64,000 nucleotides of DNA from assembly GCF_004116405.1 (NCBI RefSeq), contig NZ_SDIC01000006.1:124001-188000 (forward strand), given 5' to 3'. Within the stretch, counting starts at the first letter, position 1, and each line of letters begins with the position of its first letter. Origin of the DNA: Halegenticoccus tardaugens (lineage in GTDB: Archaea; Halobacteriota; Halobacteria; Halobacteriales; Haloferacaceae). Positions 15,881 to 23,283 of this stretch are shown here, in pieces. Position numbers and translations under genes: made by a program. The notes below the pieces were generated by a model. The model was not told the origin of the DNA. It worked only from the letters and a program-made list of their open reading frames with translations, and searched no databases.

Positions 15881-17035
15881 CTACTCGATCGCCGTCTCGT
15901 CCTCTCGACCCTCTCCGAAGAACGCCCGGAGGTCCTCGGCGACGGTTTTCGGAACCTCCCACTCGAGGAAGTGCCCGCCGCGCGTCGTCTCCGTCCACCG
16001 GTCGATTCGGTAGGATCGCTCGGCCCACTCCCGCGGCGTCGGGAACATATCTCGCGGCGACATCAACATCGCCGTGGGAACCTCGGGTTTTCCCCACTTT
16101 CCGGGGTCGCGCGCCGATTCGTAGTAGAGTCGCACTGAAGAACCGATCGTCTCCGTCGCCCAGTAGACGGTGAGGTTCGTGAGGAGGTCGTCCTTCGCGT
16201 AGACGGCCTCCAGATCGCCGTCGTGGTCGCTCCACGACCAGAACTTCTCGAGTATCCAGCCGGCCAGACCGGCCGGCGAGTCGTTCAGCGCGTAGGCGAG
16301 CGTCTGCGGCTTCGTCGACTGTTCTTTCGCGTAGGCCATCTCCCGGATATCCCACTCGCGCGCCGTTTCGACGAACTCGGCCTCCGCCTCGGACAGGTCG
16401 TCGGGAACCTCACCGAGGTACGGATTCGTCCCGGAGAGGTGGATCCCGATCAGCGCGTCGGGGTGCGCGAGGGCGAGCTGTTGGATCACGCCCTCACCGA
16501 GATCGCTCCCGCGAGCGGCGTAGCGCTCGTAGCCGAGCTCCTCGGTCATCAGCCGGTGGAAGTACTCGGACATCTCCGCGACGCTCATACCCGGTTCCCT
16601 CGGCCGGTCCGAGAACCCGAAGCCGATCAGCGACGCGGCGACGACGTCGAACGACTCTTCGGGCTCACCACCGTGGGCGCTCGGATCCGTCAGCATCGGG
16701 AGCAGATCCAGCATCTGGACGAACGAACCGGGCCACCCGTGCAGGAGGAGCAACGGGGTCGCGTCCCCGCCCGTCCCCCGTTCGTGGACGAAGTGAATCC
16801 CGAGACCGTCGACTTCGGCTCTGTAGTGGTCGAACCCGTTGAGTCGCGTCTCCTGAGCGCGCCAGTCGAATTCCTCGCCCCAGTAGGCGACGAGGTCGCG
16901 CAGGTACTCCCCGTTCGTTCCGTAGTCCCAGCCGACGTCCGAGAGCGAATCGGGCCACCGGGTGGCCGCGAGCCGCCCGTTTAGGTCGTCGGTCTCCTCT
17001 TCTGGAATGTTGATTTCGAAGGAACGAACGCTCAT
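15881..17035 (-). CDS. Epoxide hydrolase family protein (EHN domain + alpha/beta-hydrolase)
   Basis: A 384-residue hydrolase that would open epoxides to diols through an enzyme ester. Residues 1-110 form the EHN (N-terminal epoxide-hydrolase) domain with SFEINIPEEETDDLNGRLAATRWPD. LLLLHGWPGSFVQ is the oxyanion HGWP motif. The nucleophile elbow reads ARGSDLGEGV with Asp as nucleophile, where many members have GGDWG. FGFSDRP supplies another family motif and the terminal GGHFLEWE holds the catalytic His. Length is typical of microsomal-type bacterial members. No pathway genes adjoin it. Confidence 0.9.
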   Translation of the reverse strand: MSVRSFEINIPEEETDDLNGRLAATRWPDSLSDVGWDYGTNGEYLRDLVAYWGEEFDWRAQETRLNGFDHYRAEVDGLGIHFVHERGTGGDATPLLLLHGWPGSFVQMLDLLPMLTDPSAHGGEPEESFDVVAASLIGFGFSDRPREPGMSVAEMSEYFHRLMTEELGYERYAARGSDLGEGVIQQLALAHPDALIGIHLSGTNPYLGEVPDDLSEAEAEFVETAREWDIREMAYAKEQSTKPQTLAYALNDSPAGLAGWILEKFWSWSDHDGDLEAVYAKDDLLTNLTVYWATETIGSSVRLYYESARDPGKWGKPEVPTAMLMSPRDMFPTPREWAERSYRIDRWTETTRGGHFLEWEVPKTVAEDLRAFFGEGREDETAIE

Positions 17036-17169
17036 GCAACCACCTTACAGGAGAGTACCGACGCGATCGATCATAAAACGAGCCGTGCAGTGTACGTTGC
17101 CGAGACGTTCGTCGGGGGCCGGATCCGACCTTCCAGTGCGCGGAGTGCGACTCGCCCGCTTCGTGAGCG

Positions 17170-17304
17170 ATGCGTTCGGAGTTCGAGGGTCTCGACGCGG
17201 CCCGCCACCCCTACGAGGAACGCGGTTTCGAACTCGGCGAGGAGGACGTCCACGACGAGTGGGGGCCCGAGGTGCGGTACCGGTGGTTCGAACGCGTCCG
17301 GTGA
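17170..17304 (+). CDS. Small acidic protein, 44 residues
   Basis: A short open frame MRSEFEGLDAARHPYEERG... ending FERVR, rich in Glu/Asp/Arg and aromatic residues (WGPEVRYRWFE). Its GC-rich third positions and haloarchaeal amino-acid balance make translation plausible. Function unknown. It occupies the gap between the epoxide hydrolase and the lipoprotein hydrolase, which both read leftward. Confidence 0.45.
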   Translation: MRSEFEGLDAARHPYEERGFELGEEDVHDEWGPEVRYRWFERVR

Positions 17305-17321
17305 CGACGGGACATCGTCCC

Positions 17322-18005
17322 TCAGTCGCACGCGTCGGCGACGAACTCCCGAAGGAGGCGACGTACGTCGTCGCCACGGTCGCCGGAGAACAGCCGCTGT
17401 GCGTGGTCGTCGCCATCGTACGCCACCAGCTCCTTCGGCTCCGGCGCGGCGGCGTGCAGTTCCCGGCCGATCCTGACGTACTTTTCGTGCTCCCGCTCGC
17501 TGATCACGAACAGGAGCCGCCCCTGGAGGTCGGGCGCGTGATCCACGCCGCCGCTGGCCGAGAGCGTGACCGTTCCGTCGACGGTGCCGGACGGAGCGTG
17601 CGCGTTCGCGATGACGGCCGCCCGGCCGCCGACGCTCGCTCCGACGAGCACCAGACGGTCCACGTCTTGCGCGTCGCGCATGTACCGTATCGCCCCCCGA
17701 ACCGAGCCGGAGCGGTCGTCGGCGTCGACGTCGATCGCGAGGACGTGTCTCCCCCGACGGGCGAACCGTTCCGCTTGCTCCTTCCAGCTCGTCCTCTCCC
17801 TGTCGATCTGCGGGATCAGCACGACGCCGCACGCGCCGTCCCCGTAGAGCGTTCCCTCGACAGTCGAGCCGCGCGCCGCGTCGAAGGTGACGTCCCGGGG
17901 CCGCCTCGGTTCTTCGTCGTCGCCGAGACAGCCGACGGTCGCACCGGCGAGCGCGAATCCGGCGAGCGTCAGGATTCGCCTTCGATTCGCCGCCCGGAGT
18001 CCCAT
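17322..18005 (-). CDS. Tat-exported lipoprotein with alpha/beta-hydrolase domain
   Basis: A 227-residue protein anchored outside the cell. The N-terminus NRRRILTLAGFALAGATVGCLG combines a twin-arginine signal with a lipobox, so Cys26 would be lipidated. The body resembles dienelactone-hydrolase-like alpha/beta-hydrolases: VVLIPQIDRERTSWKEQ strand, nucleophile elbow VGASVGGRAA, and a catalytic-His region DGDDHAQRLF near the C-terminus. Substrate unknown. The ATG at 18005 starts exactly at the signal peptide. It is divergent from the antiporter gene with a shared 157-nt promoter region. Confidence 0.83.
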   Translation of the reverse strand: MGLRAANRRRILTLAGFALAGATVGCLGDDEEPRRPRDVTFDAARGSTVEGTLYGDGACGVVLIPQIDRERTSWKEQAERFARRGRHVLAIDVDADDRSGSVRGAIRYMRDAQDVDRLVLVGASVGGRAAVIANAHAPSGTVDGTVTLSASGGVDHAPDLQGRLLFVISEREHEKYVRIGRELHAAAPEPKELVAYDGDDHAQRLFSGDRGDDVRRLLREFVADACD

Positions 18006-18086
18006 GCGTCCGGAGAGGCCTCGTTCGTATATTGTTAACCGCGGCTTACGCGTCGAACGCCCCCGGTCGCCGACTGAGCGCTTATG

Positions 18087-18101
18087 ACGATCGACGATCG
18101 T
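18087..18101. promoter_or_regulatory. Palindrome ACGATCG-A-CGATCGT in a divergent promoter region
   Basis: Perfect 7-bp arms around a central A, between the divergently read lipoprotein-hydrolase and antiporter genes. A second, looser inverted pair GTGTA...TACAC follows at about 18115-18133. It could be a regulator site for either gene. Confidence 0.35.
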
Positions 18102-18162
18102 TATCTCCCTCGGGTGTGTAGATTGAATTACACGAATCGGGCGGCGAGCGGGGACGGCGTCG

Positions 18163-19374
18163 ATGGCTGACGTCGAACTGTACCTGATCATCGGAGCCGG
18201 ACTGCTCCTCGCGCTCGTCCTGAGCGAGGCGATAGAGCGCCTCGGCGAGCCGGGATTTCTCGGCGAAATCCTCACCGGCGTCGTCTTCGGACCCTCGCTC
18301 TTGATGCTCGTCAATCCGCGGCAGGGGACGCCGTTCGAACTGTTCGCGCTCCTCGGCGGCGTCCTCCTGTTCTTCGACGTCGGTTACGAGCAGATCGACC
18401 TCGACGACCTCCTGAAGGCCGGGCGACCGGCGCTGATCATCGGGCTCTCCGGTATCCTCCTCCCCTTCGCGACCGGTGTCGCGCTGGGGTTCGAATTCGG
18501 GTACCGACTCGAGGCGAGCCTCTATCTGGGGCTCATCCTCGGCGTCACCTCGATCTCTATCGTGGTCCGGACGCTGATGTCGCTGGAGCGGCTCGACACG
18601 GAGTACGGGCGCTGGATCCTCGGAGCGTCGGTCGTCGACGACGTGATCGGCCTCCTGAGCATCTCGCTTCTCCCCCTCTTTTTCGTCGGCGGCTCGACGA
18701 CGGCGACGCTCGAAACGGTCGGCGTCGCGCTCTCGTTCTTCCTCGTCGCCGCGGTCTTCTACCGCTTCTTCCTCGGTCGGATCTCGGGGCTCCTCTCGCG
18801 CGCGACGGAGGGTCAGGCGGATTTCATGGGCGTCATGGGACTGCTCTTCCTGTTCAGCTACGCCGCCGAGGCGGTCCGGCTCTCGGCGACGATCGGCGCG
18901 CTGACGATCGGGCTCATCATCTCGACCGACCGCCGCTTCGAGGAGAGGGACATCCGCGGGAGCGTCGAGGGGATCGCCTACGGCATCTTCATCCCCCTCT
19001 ACTTCATCTTCGTCGGGTCGAACGTCAACCTGCGAGTCCTCGCCGACCTCAACCCGTTCATCGTCGTCTTCACGGTCGTCGGTCTCCTGTCGAACTTCGT
19101 CGCCGGCTACGTCGGCAACATCCTCGCCGGCGGAAAACGGGAGCTGTCGATCGTGTTCGGCGTCGGCCTGCTCCCCCGATCCGAGGCCGGCGTCGCGCTC
19201 GTCGCGCTGGCGGTCGCGCAGGGCATCGTCCCGAACGAGATACTCATCGCCTACCTCGTCATGTTCGTCCTCTCCGTGTTCGCCACGCCGTCGCTCCTGA
19301 AGCGGGCGGTCGACCGCGCCGACCCGAGGGGCGGCTCGAAGCCCGGTTCGAGGGCGGACTCGAAGACCGGCTAA
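18163..19374 (+). CDS. CPA2-type cation:proton antiporter
   Basis: A 403-residue integral membrane protein with about 12 helices, matching the Kef/NapA (CPA2) Na+ or K+/H+ exchanger family. Helix patterns include EAIERLGEPGFLGEILTGVVFGPSL near the N-terminus, GVTSISIVVRTLM, and the ion-binding pair in GASVVDDVIGLLSISLL (two adjacent Asp, the electrogenic CPA2 signature). FVGSNVNLRVLADL and LLPRSEAGVALVALA close the core. There is no C-terminal RCK domain, only a short polar tail. In a halophile this would support Na+ extrusion or pH control. It is convergent with the EamA gene, with 4 nt between their ends. Confidence 0.9.
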   Translation: MADVELYLIIGAGLLLALVLSEAIERLGEPGFLGEILTGVVFGPSLLMLVNPRQGTPFELFALLGGVLLFFDVGYEQIDLDDLLKAGRPALIIGLSGILLPFATGVALGFEFGYRLEASLYLGLILGVTSISIVVRTLMSLERLDTEYGRWILGASVVDDVIGLLSISLLPLFFVGGSTTATLETVGVALSFFLVAAVFYRFFLGRISGLLSRATEGQADFMGVMGLLFLFSYAAEAVRLSATIGALTIGLIISTDRRFEERDIRGSVEGIAYGIFIPLYFIFVGSNVNLRVLADLNPFIVVFTVVGLLSNFVAGYVGNILAGGKRELSIVFGVGLLPRSEAGVALVALAVAQGIVPNEILIAYLVMFVLSVFATPSLLKRAVDRADPRGGSKPGSRADSKTG

Positions 19375-19378
19375 CGCG

Positions 19379-20320
19379 TCAGTCCCCTCCGCTCTCCACG
19401 GACGTCGCGTCCCGGCGGAATCGGGCCAGTTCCGCCGCGAGCGCCCGCCGTTTTATGAGCGCGAAGCCGACGAGGATGACCAGAAAGCCGACGACGGTCG
19501 TCGATTCGACGGTCTCGCCGAGCGCGAGCCAGCCGGCGAGCGCGGCGAAGATCGGGATGACGTACTCGATGAAGCTCATCTCGATCGGACCGACCCGTTC
19601 GAGCAGGTGGAAGTACGTCAGAAAGCCGAGCGCGCCGGCGACGACCCCGAGGTACGCGACGGCGGCGACGGCATCGATCGCCCACGTGACGTCCGAGAGC
19701 GGTTCGGTCGGAAGCGCGAGGCTCGTCGCGTGGAGCAAGAGCGCGCCGATCGCCATCATCCACGCCTGCGTCGAGACGAGCGGGAGCGACGGCTCCCGGC
19801 TGTAGGTGGCGACCGCGCCGACCGCGAAGGCGACGGCCGCCGCCAGCACGAGCGCGACGCCCCGGACGTCGCTCGAAAGCAGGTTCGTCGGATCCGGATC
19901 CGCGATGACGACGACGCCGACGAAGCCGAGGGCGACGCCCGCGACCCCGAGCGGCGAGAGGCGCTCGCCCGTCGAGAACAGCCGCGTGAGCGCCGGGGTG
20001 ATGACCGGAACCAGCCCGAGGAGGACGGCCGCGACCGCGCTCGACACGTGTTGTTGACCGGCGAACAGGAACGCGTGGTGACCGCCGATGGCGAGCGCGC
20101 CGCCCGCGAGGACGTACGCGGCGTCGTCCGCGGTCCGCGGCCGCCAGCGCGCGCCGGTGGCCGCCACGTAGCCGAACAGGAGCGCGGCGGCGAGATCGAA
20201 GCGCAGCGCCGCGAAGAGCGCCGGCGGGAGGTGGTCCAGCCCGGCCTTCGTCACCATGAACGCCGTCCCCCAGATCGCGGAGAGGGCGAGAAAGATCGCC
20301 GCGTCTCGGTATCGTCTCAT
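19379..20320 (-). CDS. EamA-family (DMT) transporter
   Basis: A 313-residue drug/metabolite transporter with ten predicted helices in two EamA repeats. The first repeat opens AIFLALSAIWGTAFMVTKAGLDHLPPALFAALR. The second carries the STQAWMMAIGALLLH and LERVGPIEMSFIEYVIPIFAALAGWLALGE motifs typical of the family. Substrates of such exporters range from amino acids to metabolites, so specificity is unknown. The ATG at 20320 starts directly before the first helix; an upstream Arg-rich extension is rejected. It lies 144 nt downstream of the MFS gene on the same strand and may belong to the same leftward transcript. Confidence 0.88.
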   Translation of the reverse strand: MRRYRDAAIFLALSAIWGTAFMVTKAGLDHLPPALFAALRFDLAAALLFGYVAATGARWRPRTADDAAYVLAGGALAIGGHHAFLFAGQQHVSSAVAAVLLGLVPVITPALTRLFSTGERLSPLGVAGVALGFVGVVVIADPDPTNLLSSDVRGVALVLAAAVAFAVGAVATYSREPSLPLVSTQAWMMAIGALLLHATSLALPTEPLSDVTWAIDAVAAVAYLGVVAGALGFLTYFHLLERVGPIEMSFIEYVIPIFAALAGWLALGETVESTTVVGFLVILVGFALIKRRALAAELARFRRDATSVESGGD

Positions 20321-20464
20321 CGTCCGCCGCTCCGAAGCGCGCGCGGATAACGACTGTTTTTCCGGTCGGCGCGTCCGCGATCGACGCGCGGTTCCGGATC
20401 GGCGCACCTCCGCTCGCGCACGGGCCGGCCGTTCGTGCAGCCCGTCCCGCTCGCGGTCGGACGT

Positions 20465-21697
20465 TCACGCGGTCCGTTCCGCGGCCGGGAGGACGCTCCC
20501 GGTGACGCGGTACACGCCGCCGAGGAGAACGAACGCGGCGACGATCGGGACGACCGCCGCCGCGCGATACAGGGTGAGGTAGCCGATTCGTTCGGCCACG
20601 GGGAGCGCGACGAGGTGGCCGAGCGCGCCGCCGAGATCGCCGAGCGCGTTCATCGTCCCGGTGGCGCGCCCCATCCGCTCGGCGGGGGTGAGGTCGGCGA
20701 GCAGCGCGAGGAGCGGTCCGTTCACGCCGCCCTGCCCCCCGCCGAGGAGAACGATCGCCGCGACGACCTCCGCGAGCGAATTCGCGGCGGCGAGCAGGAC
20801 GAACCCGACCGCCATCGTCCCGAGCGAGACGAGCAACACGGGAACCCGACCGCCGCGTCGGTCGCTCAGCGTTCCCCCGGCGACGGTGCAGGCCGACGCC
20901 ACGAGGACGCTGAGGCCGATGAAGACGCCCGACGCCCCTTCCGGTCCGAATCCCGCGACGCCGACGTCGGTCGCTCCCAGATAGGTGACGAGCGTCGCGA
21001 ACACGATGCCGCTGTAGGCGAAGAGGAGGCCGAAGTTCACGAACCCGACGGTGAGCGATCCGACGCCGAGGTCGAGATCCCGAAAGCCGACCGCGCTCTT
21101 TCCCCCCTCGACGTGCGTCTCCGGGATCGCGACGGCGGCGACGACCGCGGCGATCGCTGCGAGCGACGCGGCGAATTCGAACGCGACGGTCGGTCCGTAG
21201 AGTTCGCTCGCGACGCCGCCGAGGGCCATCCCCGCGGGAAAGCCGATCGAACTCCCGCCGCGGATCAGGCTCATCGTCCGTCCCCGCGAGTCGCTCTCGC
21301 TCACGTCCGCCGCGATCGTGTACGCCGTCGCGAGGACGAGCGCGCCGCCGAGCCCCCACAGCGCGCGCGCCGCGGTGAACCACGCCTCGGGCACCGGCGA
21401 CCCCATCCCGACGACGTACCCGAACGTCGCCGCCGCCTCGAGCGCGACGCCGGCGACGAACGGCGTTCGCGTCCCGACCCGATCGGCGAGCGCGCCCGCC
21501 GGCGCGCTCGCGACCAGCCTGACGAACCGGCTCGCGCTGAGGACGACGCCGACGAGGACCGGCGAGACGTCGACGATCGCGCTCAGGTTCGGCAGGATCG
21601 GGAAGATGACGCCGCCGCTGAAGCCGAGAAAGAGCGTGCTCGCGACGACCGCGACGACGGTGGCGCGGGCGCTTTGGCACCTCCGAGATCCCGCCAT
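20465..21697 (-). CDS. MFS transporter, probable siderophore or metabolite exporter
   Basis: A 410-residue major-facilitator protein with 12 helices. The cytoplasmic loop between helices 2 and 3 reads APAGALADRVGTRTPF, the MFS signature A. The second half repeats it as AGGTLSDRRGGRVPVL. The start codon lies 3 nt after the stop of the glutamine-synthetase-like gene, so the two share a transcript driven by an iron-box promoter. MFS exporters commonly accompany NIS siderophore synthetases, hence a siderophore-export role is inferred. The gene itself appears intact, unlike its two partners. Confidence 0.87.
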   Translation of the reverse strand: MAGSRRCQSARATVVAVVASTLFLGFSGGVIFPILPNLSAIVDVSPVLVGVVLSASRFVRLVASAPAGALADRVGTRTPFVAGVALEAAATFGYVVGMGSPVPEAWFTAARALWGLGGALVLATAYTIAADVSESDSRGRTMSLIRGGSSIGFPAGMALGGVASELYGPTVAFEFAASLAAIAAVVAAVAIPETHVEGGKSAVGFRDLDLGVGSLTVGFVNFGLLFAYSGIVFATLVTYLGATDVGVAGFGPEGASGVFIGLSVLVASACTVAGGTLSDRRGGRVPVLLVSLGTMAVGFVLLAAANSLAEVVAAIVLLGGGQGGVNGPLLALLADLTPAERMGRATGTMNALGDLGGALGHLVALPVAERIGYLTLYRAAAVVPIVAAFVLLGGVYRVTGSVLPAAERTA

Positions 21698-21700
21698 GGC

Positions 21701-23047
21701 TCAGTACACGCTCCGAAGCCGGTCGATCTCCCACCCGACCGCGCTCTCCGTGAACTGCTCCCAGTGACCCCGCTTCACTTCGAGGTACGCCTCGTGCAGT
21801 TCGGTTCCGAGGGCCTCCTCCAGCACCGCGTCGGCTTCGAGCGCGTCGAGGGCCGCGCCCAGCGTCCGGGGGAGCCGTTCGATCCCCCGCTCCGCTCGCG
21901 CGTCCGCCGAGAGGTTCCCCGGGTCGACGCCGACCGGATCGGGCGGCGAGAGCCGGCGGTCGATCCCGTCCTCGCCGGCCGCGAGGATCCCGAGGAGGGC
22001 GAGGTACGGGTTCGCCGTGTTGTCCGCCGCGCGGAACTCGATGCGCGTCGTCTTCCCGCCGTCGTTCGGCTGGGGCACGGGGATGCGGACCAGCGCCTCG
22101 CGGTTTCCGAACCCCCAGCAGACGAACGCCGACGCGCCGATCTGGGGGCGGAGGCGCGCGTACGAGTTCGCGGTCGCCGACGTCAACGCGACGAGGGCGG
22201 GCGCGTGTTCGAGCACCCCGGCGACGAAGCGGCGCGCCGTCTCGCTCAGCCCGTCCTCCGCGTCTGGATCGAAGAAGGCGTTGTCCGGGCCGTTCCACAG
22301 CGAGAGGTGCACGTGACACCCGTTCGTCGAGTGCTCGAACGGCTACGGCAGGAACGTGGCTCGCAACCCGCGGTTCGCCGCGACGCTCTTTACCGTCTCC
22401 TTGCAGAGGACGTACTCGTCCGCGGCGTCGACCCCCGGCGCGTGGCCGGTGACGATCTCGTGCTTTCCCGCGGCGTACTCGGGGTAGTACTTCTTCACGT
22501 CGATCCCCTGCGCCTTCAGCGCGTCCACCGCCGCGAGCACGAGATCGTGCGTCTCGCGCAGGCTCTCGGTCGAATACGCCCCGCGCTCGTCGACCCGTTC
22601 GATCGCTCCATTTTCGTCCTCCCCGAGGAGGTGGAACTCGCTTTCGAACGCGACGGCGGGGGAGAGGCCCTCGGCCGCCATGGCGTCGACGCGCGCCCGA
22701 AGCGAGGCGCGCGGATCGACCGCCCACGGCTCGCCGTCGAGCGTCGAGATGTCGCAGAGCATCGCGCCGCACCGGTCGGCGTACGGGAGCGCGCGGAAGG
22801 TCTCCGGGTCGGGTCGAAGCCGAACCTCTCCGGCGGCGTCGAACCGCCCGTCCTTCCGACGGCGACCGAGTGCGTTGTACGTCTGAACGAGCTTCGAGAG
22901 CGTCACGCCCCCGTCGACGGCGTCGTCGACGCCCGACGCGTCGACGGCGTGTGCGCGGGTCGCCCCGCTCATCGTCACGAACAGCAGTCGGACGAGATCG
23001 ATGTTCTCGGCGGTGCAGCGTCCCTTCGGCGTCTGATCTGCCTCCAC
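21701..23047 (-). pseudogene. Glutamine-synthetase-like ligase interrupted by an in-frame amber codon
   Basis: Read through, this is a 448-residue GlnA-family (glutamate-amine/ammonia ligase) protein. Residues 1-234 contain [21 protein letters not shown] (metal-binding Glu) and [11 protein letters not shown]. Then comes TAG at 22343-22345. The same frame continues [17 protein letters not shown], where homologues have the KP..GSG.H.H signature, so Lys was very probably changed to amber by one base (AAG to TAG). The rest ([26 protein letters not shown]) is intact. Many such proteins ligate glutamate to polyamines rather than ammonia. Position behind an iron box and before an MFS gene suggests siderophore-related chemistry. 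A sequencing error must be excluded. Confidence 0.8.
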
Positions 23048-23076
23048 AGTTCGTTCCTCCGGTAGTACGAAAGAGA

Positions 23077-23092
23077 TTTAGGTCTACCTAAA
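23077..23092. promoter_or_regulatory. Iron-box-like palindrome TTTAGGTCTACCTAAA
   Basis: Perfect TTTAGG-N4-CCTAAA palindrome, 29 nt from the start of the leftward glutamine-synthetase-like gene and overlapping its TATA region. It is one of three such boxes in the 170-nt divergent intergenic region. Confidence 0.7.
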
Positions 23093-23146
23093 ATATTTCG
23101 GCACGCGGAAGCGCGCGTTCCATCCCGGCTTTCGCGTCCGCCACGT

Positions 23147-23162
23147 TTTAGGTTTGCCTTAA
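23147..23162. promoter_or_regulatory. Imperfect iron-box-like palindrome
   Basis: TTTAGG-TTTG-CCTTAA, matching the consensus in all but two positions. It sits midway between the two perfect boxes and may let one regulator span both divergent promoters. Confidence 0.5.
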
Positions 23163-23198
23163 TTACTGATCCTCGACGAAGCAAAAACATTTTATTGT

Positions 23199-23214
23199 TT
23201 TAGGCGGGCCTAAA
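23199..23214. promoter_or_regulatory. Iron-box-like palindrome before the siderophore synthetase transcript
   Basis: TTTAGG-CGGG-CCTAAA ending 3 nt before an ATG at 23218, with a TATA-like ATTTTATTG about 29 nt before that ATG. The layout is nearly identical to that at 10939-10959, which marks 23218 as a real leaderless start. Confidence 0.7.
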
Positions 23215-23217
23215 CTC

Positions 23218-23283
23218 ATGCACAATCGAAATCGTCGTTCGGACGCACCGACGGTCGCACCGGCGTCGGGGGTGCGCGGATGA
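23218..23283 (+). CDS. 21-codon leader ORF or remnant gene overlapping the siderophore synthetase start
   Basis: A short frame starting at the ATG next to the iron box and ending with a TGA that overlaps the synthetase ATG (ATGA at 23280-23283). The 21-residue product (MHNRNRRSDAPTV...) has no domain. It may be a leader that couples translation to the next gene, or the fused ends of an upstream siderophore gene lost by internal deletion, which would explain why only one biosynthetic gene remains. Confidence 0.45.
   Translation: MHNRNRRSDAPTVAPASGVRG

Noticed and set aside
22343-22345. Amber codon read as pyrrolysine
   Set aside because: Only one case is seen, at a place where ordinary Lys is expected, and the neighbouring gene is independently broken. 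No pyl genes are in the window. A mutation or base error is simpler.
19371-22772. A second very long leftward open frame of about 1,130 codons
   Set aside because: It covers the EamA, MFS and GS-like genes in another frame. Its translation is Arg/Gly/Ala-rich low complexity with no motif, so it is a shadow.
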